NCBI GenBank assembly: GCA_010093685.1
Contig: MU006224.1
Span: 92,476-156,475, forward strand
Length of the DNA stretch: 64,000 nt
Reading direction: 5' to 3'
Origin: Ophiobolus disseminans
Lineage: Eukaryota; Ascomycota; Dothideomycetes; Pleosporales; Phaeosphaeriaceae
Shown: positions 1 to 9,927 of the stretch, piece by piece
Numbering within the stretch: position 1 is the first letter of the stretch
Layout of the letters: each line of letters begins with the position of its first letter
Program-made: the position numbers and the translations under genes
Notes under the pieces: generated by a model
Told to the model about the DNA's origin: nothing
Database searches by the model: none
What the model saw: the letters and a program-made list of their open reading frames with translations, nothing else

Positions 1-248
1 TGTGGCCGCCGTGTGCCTCAGTTCTCATGGATCTCGGCGCTCACGTGCTGAAATCGGGGAGTGCGTACTCCTATCAGTGAGCTGTCGGATCGGCCACCCT
101 TGCGCCATAGATTGTTAATTGTTTGTAGGGGTTTACCCGCTCGAAGGATTGGTGGGAAGACCTCAGTTGCCGTCGTATGCAGGTAGGTATAGTGTGGGGA
201 GAAGCAGAGGAGAGGATACAGGAGGTGTAGTCTCGCTGTTATAAGGGT

Positions 249-1336
249 TTAATCAGCCAAGGCGGCGTTGATGCTTTTTGGAGGAATGCAGGCGGCGTGT
301 GGGCCGCCAAGCGGTAGCGTGCGGCCAGTCTGGAACTGTTTTTGCAAGGCGAACAGCCTCATTGGGTTTCTTTTGAAATAGCGGCGCACAGTGTCGGAGG
401 ACCATCGACTAAGTATTTGGATCTGATCCTCGCTCATGCAGTTGTTGTAAGCTTCTTGAGCTGCGCCCTTGCGGAAGCTGTGACCTTTGAAGTCTTTTAG
501 GTCAATGCCTACACGCTTCAAACGCTTAGAGAGTATTGTAAGGGCGCGCTCGCGTGTAAAGGCTCCGCTCGTCAGTTGGAGGAGTGGGGCATTGAGGTCT
601 CCGTCGTTGCTTTGGAGGAGAGATTTCATATGTCGGAGTGGGCAAGCGTCGTCGTTAGCGGCTGCAATTACGATGCGTACCCCTGTGTTGTCGTAGTCTG
701 TTTTACTACGCGGGAGGAACAACGTATAGTGGTCATCGGCCTCCGAGTATGTAATGCAACGTCGTGTAAGGTTCTCCTCCTTGAACTTGGCGTGGTCTTT
801 GAGGTCGCTTTCCTTGTGTGTGAACTCGCCCATCCTCATAAATCCAGCAAAAGCCATAGTGAAGGCTGCGTTAGCGTTCAGCCTGTTGACCGTGCTCTCT
901 CCAGCCGTTGCGGCTGGGGAAATAACTTTAAGTAGCACGCCCCTAGTGAGGGGGAGTCGCTGGGACTTTTTTCTTGCGGGGAAGAGGTTGATAGCACCGT
1001 TGATAAGGCGCTGTGTGTGCGCACTTTCGAACACGTCTGTCCGGAGGTTTAAGTCAACGTGAACTGAGCGGAGGGCGGAGACGTAGACGCGGAGTGTCAA
1101 GCCTTGGAGTTGGCTCATGCCTGGGGTAGTATTGCCCCAAGCTCTTTCCACAATCCAGGCCGATAGACTGGCCTGTGTAACTGGCCACATCTTGATAGTG
1201 CCAGCTAGTCTGCAGAAGCTTTCATAGGATTTAGTTGCGGAGGAATAGGATTTTCTCGTGTCTGCTTTCAGACCAGCCTAGAGGAGTCGGCTATAACGAT
1301 GATCGGTCGTAAGTGAGGCTAGCCGCTGGAGGAAGC
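249..1336 (-). pseudogene. Tyrosine recombinase of the DIRS/Ngaro element
   Basis: The ATG-initiated frame from 1190 gives 313 aa with the tyrosine-recombinase catalytic set: Arg119 in GFMRMGEF, His237-x-x-Arg240 in GHSFRKGAA, Trp263 and the nucleophile Tyr271 (RRYFKR). The same frame extends upstream with a plausible N-terminal core-binding segment (SYSSATKSYESFCRLAG) until a TAG at 1278-1280. The context (RLL-stop-AGLKADTRK) suggests a lost Trp and that the true protein is longer. Such enzymes insert a circular DNA intermediate by site-specific strand exchange without making target duplications. All catalytic residues are present; only the N-terminal stop argues against activity. Confidence 0.7.
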
Positions 1337-3058
1337 TCACTGGCGGCTCAATAGCGAGGGGATCTGCCACGATGGAGTATAGTCAGCAACAGCACGCCAG
1401 TCAAAACGGGAGAGGGCATCGGCTAGTGCGTTTTCCTTTGTAGTAACCCGCACTACGTGTAGGATGATGTCGTTTGCCGCTGCTGTGAGGAGCGTATCCC
1501 GTAGCGTTTCCATGCCAGTGCTCCGTGTAGAGCCATCTCGCAAGCCAGATTCGGCCGTAGTGTTGTCTGTGTGGGTGATCACGGTAGAGTGGGCCCATGT
1601 TATGCCCCAGCGTTGGAAGCTAAGCTAGATAACCAGGATCTCCGCAGCGTTAATGTGTAGTGTTGCTTCAGCTAGTTCGAATTTGTATGCAAATGCGTTG
1701 CTGGATGGGATCTTGGCCGAGAAATGGCGCCAGTCTCCCTGCGCGGTGTTGCCGGTGTACCAGAAAGCGCCCATCCCCTAGCTGGAGGCGTCAGTAAAGA
1801 GATGATAGACTACCCTATTCGCGTCCTGGAGAAGGCGCACTCCGTTGAATTGGGGAAGTAGGTCTCTCCACCACAGAAGGTCAGCTTCTGCCCCTGCCGT
1901 GAGAGGTCTGAAGCTGTGGGGTTTCGCGAAGGTAACCATAAAGTCCTATAACTGACGTAGATATGTTCGGCCGAGACGGACTACTGAGCTGCAGAAGGAG
2001 AGGAAACCCGCCAGTTTTTGGATCTGTAAGTGGGTCTGGTGGCCTTCGGTAAGGGCTTTAGACACGAGCCGCATTGCCTTCGCTAGTTTCCTACTTAGTA
2101 GCCTAGCAGTCATAGTGATTGAATCGATCTCGATTCCAAGAGCTTCGATTGTGGTGCCTGCCGCGTCTTTCGAGTCGTTGCGTAGTAGCCCGAGGACGTC
2201 GGTGAGGGCGTTGTAATCCTTGTTAATCCGGCGTAGCGTATAGCTTATGTCGTCCGTCGGGGGAAGTACAAGGATAAAGTCGTCAAGGTAGTGAGCAAGT
2301 CTTTCCCAGTGAAGAAGAGACTGCAGTACCCAGTGAAGAGCTTCTGCGAGCAGGTTAAACAGGAACGGCGCTGTGCGCAGGCCAAAAGGAAGGCAGTTCT
2401 CGTGATAGTAGCGGCCGTCCCACGAGAAGCCGAGGAGCCATCGCTCCTCTTGGGCTACAGGGATAACCCGGAAGGCGTCCTTGAGGTCCTTCTTCACCAG
2501 GACAGCGCCTTGACCTGCGCGGCGAACTAGCTCAAAGACGTCCTCGACAGTCGTGTAGACCATATTACCGTACGATTCAGGTATCCAGTCATTGACCGAG
2601 TCGCCGTGCGGGTACGAGAGGTGGTGGATGCGGCGCCATCCACCATCTCCCTTAGGGACTAGGCCGAGAGGTGAACTACAGAAGGGAGACACGCCAGAGT
2701 GTAGAGAAACTCGTTGTAAGTCTAAGTCCTTCTGCAGCTGTGTTGTAATAGTAGCGGGGTCTTCGTTTGCTGATAAAAGGTTTTTTGAGAGCATGAGCTT
2801 TTGACTCCCTGTGTAACCAATTCGCGCGCCGAAGGTTAAGATGTTGTGTATTATAGAGGGTAGGTTGCCTGGGTAGCCCCTAAGCGCCGCCGCCCAGCCG
2901 TCCACAGACAATGGTGATGGGGATAGACTAAGCCTTAGACCTGTGGGATCAGCTGTGACAAATAGCGGGTCTGTGTTCGGCCGGGCTCCTGCAGGCTTGC
3001 GAACGCGGGAGAGAATAGTGGAATGCCCCTTAAGCTGAGCAAGAGGACTTATTCGCTG
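1337..3058 (-). pseudogene. Reverse transcriptase-RNase H of the DIRS/Ngaro element, interrupted
   Basis: The RT part (from about 2911) shows the fingers/palm motifs SSPLGLVPKGDGGWR, KKDLKDAF, LPFGLRTAPFLFN and the catalytic AHYLDDF. The RNase H part follows in the same frame, with LFTDASS at its first acidic residue, HTDNTTAE, and a C-terminal ENALADALSRF, typical of retroelement RNase H. Three in-frame TAG stops break it at 1946-1948, 1778-1780 and 1625-1627. Each sits where a Trp (TGG) would fit, for example DASS-stop-GMGAFW. Apart from these the frame is open over roughly 570 codons, so decay is light. The protein would copy the element RNA into DNA. Confidence 0.75.
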
Positions 3059-4072
3059 CTACGAGCGGCATTTATGTGCTGGGTGGTCGGTAGACTTGCA
3101 CTGAGAACACCTGTGGCTTCTCTTACACCAGTCGGCGTTGCAGCTGTCGAGTGTGTTCCATTTCTGGCAGGTTACTTCTTGATTATTAGGGCTCCTCTCC
3201 GTGTTGGGCGAACTAGTGACCTTGAGTAAGGCGTCGGATTTGACACGTTTAATCGCCCGTGAGGCGAGGGTTGTATTGGTGAGGTACATGTCAACCCATT
3301 CAAGGGGGACTACACGCCAACTTTCCGGTGCAAGCTGTGAAGTCGACATAACATTCTGGTGCCATGCGGTAGCTAATCGAAGGACAGCGTGCCACTCGTG
3401 GCTAGTCGCCCATTGGAGAACGCGGCTGAGGAAGTGTAGCATAGCGGGCACCACAAGAGGGTGGTCTTGGCTGAATAGCGCGCTTACGATGCGGATGTAG
3501 ATCACAAAACTCTCGGTCCAGATAGCTGGGGTCTCGCCAAAGTCCTTGAGATTGCCGCGGGTTCTCGTGATCATCAGCCGGCCGGTGGTATTGTCTAGTC
3601 GTGTGAGGTGTTGGAGGTCGTCGTCGTTATTCCCAATTGCGGCTCGGAGCTTAGGGAGGCTGAAGGGATCGAGCTTCCCATTGAGTATAAGGCTGACCTC
3701 TTTGGCTTGTACGCCAGGGAACTGCGTCGTTGTGTTTAGCACCTGAGGGGTAAACTGCTCACCTGAATTGAAGTCGTCGCCGTAGATTGTTCCTGGGGAC
3801 GATGGTCCCGCGCCTACAGCGGCTGCTGTGGCTGCTTTGGCTGCTGCCTCGGCAAGCTCGTGAACCCGCATCTGCGCGTCGTGATCTATTTTTGCCAGTT
3901 CGTTCTGGAGTTGTCTTTCCTCCAGCAGGGCCCTGAGTCTCGTGATTTCTGCCAGTGTAGGTGGTTTCTGGGTGCCCTGGGTACTCTGGGCGCTCCTCGG
4001 AAGCTGGGTGTTCAGGATGATCGTATCGGCGGCGGCGGCGGCGGAGCTGGCACGTGTGGTGTGGGAGGACAT
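3059..4072 (-). CDS. Gag-like protein of the DIRS/Ngaro element
   Basis: The open frame runs upstream to 4306, but that part overlaps the neighbouring pogo fragment, so the ATG at 4072 (MSSHTTR...) is the better start, giving about 337 aa. An Ala/Thr-rich N-terminus is followed by a helical, charged region likely to form a coiled coil (LRALLEERQLQNELAK). The C-terminus is rich in Cys and His (CNADWCKRSHRCSQC...HPAHKC), as expected for a nucleic-acid-binding Gag tail. The frame closes with a TAG at 3059-3061 and then continues, in the same frame, into the RT region. That TAG may be a mutated sense codon or a true Gag stop; the sequence does not decide. Confidence 0.65.
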   Translation of the reverse strand: MSSHTTRASSAAAAADTIILNTQLPRSAQSTQGTQKPPTLAEITRLRALLEERQLQNELAKIDHDAQMRVHELAEAAAKAATAAAVGAGPSSPGTIYGDDFNSGEQFTPQVLNTTTQFPGVQAKEVSLILNGKLDPFSLPKLRAAIGNNDDDLQHLTRLDNTTGRLMITRTRGNLKDFGETPAIWTESFVIYIRIVSALFSQDHPLVVPAMLHFLSRVLQWATSHEWHAVLRLATAWHQNVMSTSQLAPESWRVVPLEWVDMYLTNTTLASRAIKRVKSDALLKVTSSPNTERSPNNQEVTCQKWNTLDSCNADWCKRSHRCSQCKSTDHPAHKCRS

Positions 4073-4250
4073 GATGAATCTGTTGCGCGCAGAGCGGCGA
4101 ATCAATTGAGCTTGAATTGTAAGATTCGTGATGGCATTGGCCGTTCGTGAAGTTGATGATGGACAGGTGTCGCGAGTATCGATGATGGAAGTTTGCTGAG
4201 GGCCGAAGCCCGTGCGGGCCTCGGTAAATCTAACCCAAGATAGAACATAA

Positions 4251-4664
4251 CATATATCGATCAACCCAGTGTACGCCGAGCTCCTTTTTAGCCACCTCTG
4301 AGGCAAAGCGTCGTATCATTGGCCGTGTAGGAGGTAGGCCTTGCCTTGTAAGGCGCTCAATATAGCGGAGGAGCTCCTTCTCTTGCTAGGGGTGGAGCGC
4401 TTGCTGGTTTTGAGCCTTGGTGCCGCGTGAGCTCGCGATGCGCTGGTGTCTCCGCGCGAGCGTTCTACAATTCACTCCATACTTTGCTGCAATGTGAGTA
4501 TATACAAGCTTTTCTCCTGGTTCTAGCGCTTCTATAGCTGCAAGCGCAGCCTCAATTGAGCTCATGTTGATAGAGTTGTTGCGTGTTGAACTTTGGTGGC
4601 TGTCGCGATTTTGGTGTTCGGAGCGGGCGTTACGCCGTCCCGGTCGTTACGCCGTCACCCATGG
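4251..4664 (-). mobile_element. 5' fragment of a pogo/Fot1-like DNA transposon
   Basis: On the minus strand a terminal inverted repeat, beginning after a TA at 4665-4666, is followed by an ATG at 4565 and a transposase N-terminus. The N-terminus (KLVYTHIAAKYGVNCRTLA..., then LLRYIERLTRQGLPPTRP) matches the one encoded by the complete element at 14848-16951 almost motif for motif. One TAG (4386-4388) sits where that element has a Gln codon, and coding similarity ends near WVDRY at about 4250. Two copies of a GCGTAACG-type box lie in the TIR, as in the complete copy. The remainder is absent, replaced by the DIRS/Ngaro sequence. Confidence 0.75.
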
Positions 4665-5889
4665 TAATGCCTTTGTTCAGAACATATCGTGCTCACTGTT
4701 ACAATTAGTGCTGGCTCAAGTTGCGTACAGGTGGTAAGGGAGGATCATGCAGACTTCGGTAGCCAGTAGGCTCAAGACTGCACGCCTCAATTAGGCCTCC
4801 AACACAGCCGCCAATTTTCGGGTCTATCAGAACATTATCTACTAGTCTTAGTGTGGCTTGTGGGCTAGTACTACACTGCGGCGTTAACCTAACAAACTGA
4901 ATCTTATTGGCCAGGTTAAAGAAATTGCCGCGCAACACACCGGAACTATCCCGTAGTGCAGAGCTCTAAGACGATCTAGTAATTAGTTCATGGATGTAAA
5001 GGGCTGAAGCCTTGATGGATGTTCCTTGGCCTATGGCCTCGGTTCTGCTGAAGTGGTGGTTGTGGCTGAGGTGTGGCTCACCACGTCCACAGGCTCTTAT
5101 TGGTTGCAGCCAATCTGAACCGAGATCAGATGAAAACCTTTCATCTGACTCTAGAAGACGGTATCAAATTCATCACTGTTTACCCTGCACTTATGGTCAA
5201 ACCATCGCACCCTTACAATGGAACGCTGTCTAATCAGAGACCCTCAAACCCCCCCCCCCCCCCCCCCCCGGCAGATTAGAATTATTGCGAATTCAATCAA
5301 TAACAATGTGTGGTTGCAGTAGGCGCGCTAGTGTACTAGTTCTGCATTTGCCGCAGCGGCTTAGACTTCAGAAGTTAAGCGCAAAGCTAACACGAAAAGT
5401 CGCGTCAATGCCAATGAGACACTACATCGAATAAAGATATCTGCTGTCCTTGCGCTCTCATTTGGTCACTTTTGGCCTGCTACGTCTTTTGCCGCGTAGG
5501 GAGGGACGTTACATTTGAAGCTGTACATCATGGCTACAAAAGGGTCTGCTCTCCTACTTGACTTCACCGATAGTAACTTGCACCTCCTCAACTTCACCGT
5601 CAAATTACTTTGCCATGTCCTTGAGCAGTTGGAACTAAGCACGACCTCAACGCCTTTGTGCAGACCAGTTGTCAGACCTACCATATTTTTAACCAAAGCC
5701 TCTACCACTTTGATATTGTGCACTGCAATTTGTTAGCCCTTGTGTAGGCGGCTGCTCATGGGTCATCTCAAGCAGCTCAACAATCACTAGCCATACACAC
5801 AAAGCTCCAAAGCCGGCGGGAAGGCCTCCACAAAGCCCTTAACAATGCTCTTCACTCGGCTTTACTAACAGCCGTGGAGAATAGGAACT
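4665..5889. other. Gene-poor interval
   Basis: Only short frames without recognisable motifs occur here. The one clear structure is the homopolymer C tract listed separately. Nothing supports a gene. Confidence 0.5.
5249..5269 (+). repeat. Poly-C tract (21 C)
   Basis: An uninterrupted run of 21 cytosines lies between CTCAAA and GGCAG. It is simple-sequence DNA and its true length is uncertain, because sequencing and assembly often misjudge such runs. Confidence 0.9.
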
Positions 5890-6519
5890 CTGTTAGTTGA
5901 TAATGGGGCTGATGTCAACATACAGAGCGCATACTTTGGAAACTCGTTACAGACTACGTGCTGGATTAGTGATCAGCAAATGGTGGAGCTGCTAATTCGT
6001 TGAAGTGCTGACGTAAATGCACAAGGTGGACACTATGGCACTGCACTTCAAGCAGTGTCGTGGGCAGGGAGTGAGCAACTAACAACACTGCTACTTAATC
6101 ATAATGCTGATGTTAACACGCAAGGCGGCTACTTTGGTTATGCTCTTCTAGCAGCTTCGTGGGCAGGACATAACAGCATGATTGGAAGACTTCTTTTTGC
6201 TGAAGGCGCTGATATCAACGCACAAGGTGGTTACTTCGGCGATGCGCTACAGGCAGCTTCATGCGTAGGGAATGATAGCATGGTTCAGCTACTCATCCGG
6301 CAGGGTGCTGACGTCAACGCACAAGGTTGATACTACGGCAATGCTCTATAGGCGGCCTCCTATGGAGGTCATAAATCTGTGGTATACATGTTACTTAAGG
6401 CGGGCGCCAATGAAGTGCATGGTGGACGCTATGGTACTGCGCTTTGGGCAGCTTCAATCGGTTCTCACTGGCATGTCATGGGTCGACTTCGTCGACGCAA
6501 GAACACATGGAAAATTTAA
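5890..6519 (+). pseudogene. Ankyrin-repeat protein remnant
   Basis: One frame encodes about six ankyrin-type units with the recurring pattern GADVN-x-QGG-x-YG-x-ALQAAS, including LLLNHNADVNTQGG and LLIRQGADVNAQG. In-frame stops lie at 6001-6003 (TGA), 6328-6330 (TGA) and 6349-6351 (TAG, where neighbouring repeats have CAG). The frame ends at 6517-6519. No start region or N-terminal effector domain (NACHT or similar) is visible upstream. This is the decayed C-terminal repeat block of a larger ankyrin protein, a family that is very abundant in filamentous fungi. Confidence 0.75.
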
Positions 6520-7335
6520 TCCTGTGATGACGTACGATTGTGGGAGGTCGTATACGCAGGAAAGAACAACAGGAACAATTGTATAATAGACGTAAATATT
6601 TACTAAAGCTGCGACCTAAACTCCTGATACACCTACTGTAACTTACCTCTACATCCGTATCATCCCATCTTGGCCCTGCGCGGTACTACAAAGAGGCCCG
6701 ATCCGTAGCAGACGAGTCGGCGCACATTCGAAGATGGGCGGCAACGCTTGTGGTATTTGAGGCAATGTCGCAATTGCTTCCTCAAGAAGCCCACGGACTG
6801 TGGTGACGAAGTGGATGTTGGCAAACTGCGAACACCATATGCCCTTCCCAGATTATCTGTCAGTCAGCCACGATCAGTGATTGCTCACGACCAGTCAGTC
6901 TTTGCTCACATTTGACAGGCAGCATAAAAAGTTGCTCCAGTTCAATTTTGTCATCATCGAAACCGAAAACCAGCGATAGAAACGGCTTGGACGAAACATC
7001 CCGGGATTTCACAATTTTGTACTCCACTTGATTAACAGTCATGCCAAAATGGAAGCAGAAAAATTCACTGGTAGCGCACAGCCGGCATGTTTTGGGCGAT
7101 TGCGTAGTCGGTATTTAAGAGTCGTGCAGGACGCCCTCATTACTAGAAGAACGCAGAGATTTCGAACACGTGGTGCAAAGCGTGGCATTCCAATGGCCAT
7201 TCTTTACTATCCCGAAGCGCGACATAGTAACAGACAAATCAGACAAAGGCGAATAGTGCAGAACTAATGCGTTGTGAGGTTGAGATATGTCGTGCCGCAT
7301 TGAATCAGGCAGCAGCTTTCGGGCGGGGCTCTACC
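6520..7335. other. No gene recognised
   Basis: Short frames on both strands (up to 79 aa) carry no motif I recognise and overlap one another. Confidence 0.4.
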
Positions 7336-7584
7336 TCACGTACCGGTACCTAATGCGACACTTCGCGCCGGGCAAGTTGCTGCCGAAATTGGCGAAGCTT
7401 TGCCACGAACCACGATAGCATCAGAGCACGACATCACGAACGCGTTGACGAATACTTCATCCTTCACAATCGCGACACGGTATGCCGCCTTATTGAGAGA
7501 TGGGCCGCCCGTTGATAGCGAAACTTTGGCGGCTCGTGAACTGCATTCAGACCTCGGGACCGCGGAGCGGACGGCTCGGGGCAA
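7336..7584 (-). pseudogene. Possible OMA1-like metallopeptidase fragment
   Basis: The minus-strand frame contains YRVAIVKDEVFVNAFVM followed by IVVRG and SPISAA. This loosely resembles the WxVxVIxDxxxNAFVxPxGxIxVxTGxLP stretch before the HExxH motif of OMA1-type mitochondrial peptidases. The zinc-binding motif itself is not present and no flanking exons were found. It could be a chance resemblance. Confidence 0.2.
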
Positions 7585-7685
7585 TCATGGCCATCAAATA
7601 GTCGAGCTACCAGGATGAGCGACAATGACATGAAGACATAGTGAGCGTCTGCTTGTTTGTTCCGTCCCTCACCATCTCCTTTATC

Positions 7686-8393
7686 ATGCGACTATCATCC
7701 GCGGTCGTTGCAGCTACCGCTATCCTGGTGGCTTCTACGCAAGCAGAGCAGCTTCTCTATCGAAACACTTTCAACGGCACCGATGCGCTTGCTGGGTGGG
7801 TGGCAGAAGGGCCATTGAATGCCACCGTGTCAAACAACACCCTCGAGCTGCGCGGCGGCGGCAATCTCGACGACTACTTCGTGTACTGGCTGCCAGAAAT
7901 CTTCCCCGAGCGCATTCGCATTACGTGGGAATTCTCGCCAATCCAGGAACCAGGGCTTGCGATGTTCTTCTTCGGTGCCACATCGGTGGCAGGTGGCAGC
8001 ATTTTCGACAAAGGGCTTGCGGCGCGCAATGGCTCGTACCCGCAATATCACTCTAGCGATATCCGCATGTTGCACGCTTCATACTTTCGTCGCCGCTGGC
8101 CGGAGGAGCGCGCGTTCCATGTCGCAAACCTGCGCAAGTCGCCTGGCTTCCATCTTGTTGCGCAAGGCGCGGATCCGTTACCACCCGTGGTGGATGCGAA
8201 GGGGGCGTTCTACAAGGTCGAGGTTGTCAAGGACAAACGCGATGTCAAGTTCTCCGTCAATGGTCTCTTGTTGTTTGCGTGGGAAGATACTAAGACGGAT
8301 ACGGGTCCGGTTGTGCGCGAAGGTCGAATTGCATTCCGTCAGATGCAGCCTCTCATCGCAAGGTATCGCAACCTTGAGGTTTGGAGGTTGTGA
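7686..8393 (+). CDS. Secreted DUF1961-like (concanavalin A-like fold) protein
   Basis: The protein is 235 aa and intronless. An in-frame ATG exists 45 nt upstream, but the ATG at 7686 gives a textbook signal peptide (MRLSSAVVAATAILVASTQA) and is preferred. The mature part begins EQLLYRNTFNG and holds two likely N-glycosylation sites early on (NGT, NAT). It ends with the VKFSVNGLLLFAWED...GRIAFRQMQ pattern of concanavalin A-like domains. In DUF1961/YesU-type proteins this region closes a beta-sandwich. The family is linked in bacteria to plant cell-wall polysaccharide use; here extracellular sugar binding or hydrolysis is an inference. The gene stands alone, with the next gene on the opposite strand. 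Confidence 0.7.
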   Translation: MRLSSAVVAATAILVASTQAEQLLYRNTFNGTDALAGWVAEGPLNATVSNNTLELRGGGNLDDYFVYWLPEIFPERIRITWEFSPIQEPGLAMFFFGATSVAGGSIFDKGLAARNGSYPQYHSSDIRMLHASYFRRRWPEERAFHVANLRKSPGFHLVAQGADPLPPVVDAKGAFYKVEVVKDKRDVKFSVNGLLLFAWEDTKTDTGPVVREGRIAFRQMQPLIARYRNLEVWRL

Positions 8394-8988
8394 GCTTCCA
8401 TTTTGTCGAACCATTCGACGAATAGGAGTGCAGACGAGCCTTGATCGCGGGAGTATTTTGGCTAGTAAAGGAGGAGCTGAAGCAATCACTACAGCTTTTG
8501 CACCACAGCGGGAACTAGCAGATCACTTCAGGCGGCTTCGCAGACCGTCTCTTACCTATTGGTCTTACATACCTCTTCTCACGCTTGGCGACGCGTTGAG
8601 ACTAACAGAGCTAGGCTCTTTCGCGCTACATGCAACATGTTGGTCGCGTATCCATCTTTTCTCTCATCCAATCGCGTTCATCGTAAGATTCTTACCACTC
8701 TTCACTTAGCGCCTTCCCGTGACTTCTGGACGAATGAACGATATGCGCCCTTCTTGATGCTAGATATACAACGCTGCCGACTCCATGTCGGACAACACTA
8801 CGGATGTGGGAGAGTGTTGTCGAAGTGATTAATCACCCATATGAATGAAGCGAAGGAGGCGCAAGTTGCGACTCTGATGTGCTCGAGCGAGGAGGAGGTC
8901 AAACAATACCAAAAAAAGGAATGCAAATACAGTATTTCAAAGCTCGACATTGAAGCAGTTATTAGGGCATTGAGCTTTTGATGCTACT

Positions 8989-9927
8989 TCACAAGCCTTT
9001 CTCTATCTCAGACAATGCATCCATTCGATCTTTAACGTTCGCCTTCACCGCATCCCCGACGGGGAGGTATGGCCGCCTTGGTGCCAACTTCTTCTCAGGG
9101 TCCTCGATGCCCGCGGCGACAGCGCTGTACCGCGAGACTGCGTACTTCGTACTCGCAATTCCGCTCTTGATGGGGGTTTCTGCAAGCGCAGCCTTGCGAT
9201 GCAGTTCTAGGGCTTCCTGGTGCTTCCCGGCAGTATACAGATCATAAATTTTGGAGATGGTCTTTGGGAAAATGTTCGAGAAGGCCGACACGCAGCCAGC
9301 GCTGCCGACCGCAAGGCCGCCAACAAGGAAGTCGGCTTGACCAGCATATGTCGAGAATGTGTCGCTTGATAGCTCGGCAGCGAGCCTGGTGATCTTTGAC
9401 ACACTTCCGCACGTAAGCTTGACGCCAACAATCTTGCCCGGGTTGGCCTGAGCCAGTTCCGCAATAGTGTTCGAATCTAGGTCAATGCCGTTGCAAATGC
9501 CAGGGAAGTTGTAGATCACGAAGGGTAGCTCCGAGCGTTGTGCGACTTCGTTGTAAAATCCAGTGACCACCTCTTTTGACGTTGCTGCGCCATAGTAGCT
9601 TGCTGGGAGTAGTAATCCGTAGTTTGCACCGGCCGAGATCGCATCTCCAATGTTCTCCAGCACCTGAACCACGCTGAACCCACTGATACCCATCATCAAA
9701 GGGTAATCTGGCCCGACGGCTTCACGCGCAGCCTTCATCAGAGCGATGCGCTCATCACGTGTTAGAAGGAAGGCCTCGGCGTTTGAACCGAGTATCACGA
9801 GTCCAACAAGCCCAGATTTTGATAAGTATGTGAAATACTTCTTCTGGGCATCCAGATCCAAACCGCCGTCCGAGGTGTAGAATGTAACTGCAGGACACCA
9901 GACTCCTGGCGCAGGAGGTGGAGCCAT
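8989..9927 (-). CDS. Dihydrodipicolinate synthase (DapA)-family aldolase
   Basis: The protein is 312 aa, intronless, starting at the ATG at 9927 (MAPPPAPGVWCPAVTFY). The TIM-barrel features of the DapA/NAL superfamily are clear: GSNAEAFLLT near the N-terminus (the GTTGE-like loop), the catalytic Tyr in VIYNFPG, and the Schiff-base Lys in VGVKLTCG. In ascomycetes such proteins include 2-keto-3-deoxy-L-galactonate aldolase of the galacturonate pathway and 4-hydroxy-2-oxoglutarate aldolase-like enzymes. The reaction is a retro-aldol cleavage releasing pyruvate. No uronate-pathway genes are adjacent, so the substrate cannot be fixed from context. It is probably cytosolic, since no targeting signal is evident. 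Confidence 0.85.
   Translation of the reverse strand: MAPPPAPGVWCPAVTFYTSDGGLDLDAQKKYFTYLSKSGLVGLVILGSNAEAFLLTRDERIALMKAAREAVGPDYPLMMGISGFSVVQVLENIGDAISAGANYGLLLPASYYGAATSKEVVTGFYNEVAQRSELPFVIYNFPGICNGIDLDSNTIAELAQANPGKIVGVKLTCGSVSKITRLAAELSSDTFSTYAGQADFLVGGLAVGSAGCVSAFSNIFPKTISKIYDLYTAGKHQEALELHRKAALAETPIKSGIASTKYAVSRYSAVAAGIEDPEKKLAPRRPYLPVGDAVKANVKDRMDALSEIEKGL

Larger units (their letters stand above)
1..4250 (-). mobile_element. DIRS/Ngaro-type tyrosine-recombinase retrotransposon (gag, RT-RNase H, YR)
   Basis: Read on the minus strand, the order is Gag-like protein with a Cys/His C-terminus, reverse transcriptase with a YLDD motif, RNase H, then a tyrosine recombinase. This order is typical of DIRS-like retroelements, which integrate with a tyrosine recombinase instead of a DDE integrase. 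Gag, RT and RNase H share one reading frame from about 4072 to 1337; the recombinase is in another frame. I saw no methyltransferase domain, which favours the Ngaro-like arrangement. The element abuts a fragment of a pogo-like transposon at about 4250. The left part (1-248) has no coding signal and is probably its 3' tail. The terminal repeats could not be defined because the window starts inside or near the end. Several internal TAG codons make this copy non-autonomous as it stands. Confidence 0.75.

Noticed and set aside
4073..4306. Upstream extension of the DIRS Gag frame
   Set aside because: It overlaps the pogo transposase remnant read in another frame, and the ATG at 4072 starts the credible part.
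5249..5269. Poly-C run as a functional element
   Set aside because: Most likely simple repeat or assembly padding; no motif context supports a role.
7819..8709. 296-aa plus-strand frame over the DUF1961 gene
   Set aside because: Shadow of the DUF1961-like coding sequence in another frame; Arg/Ser-rich without domains.
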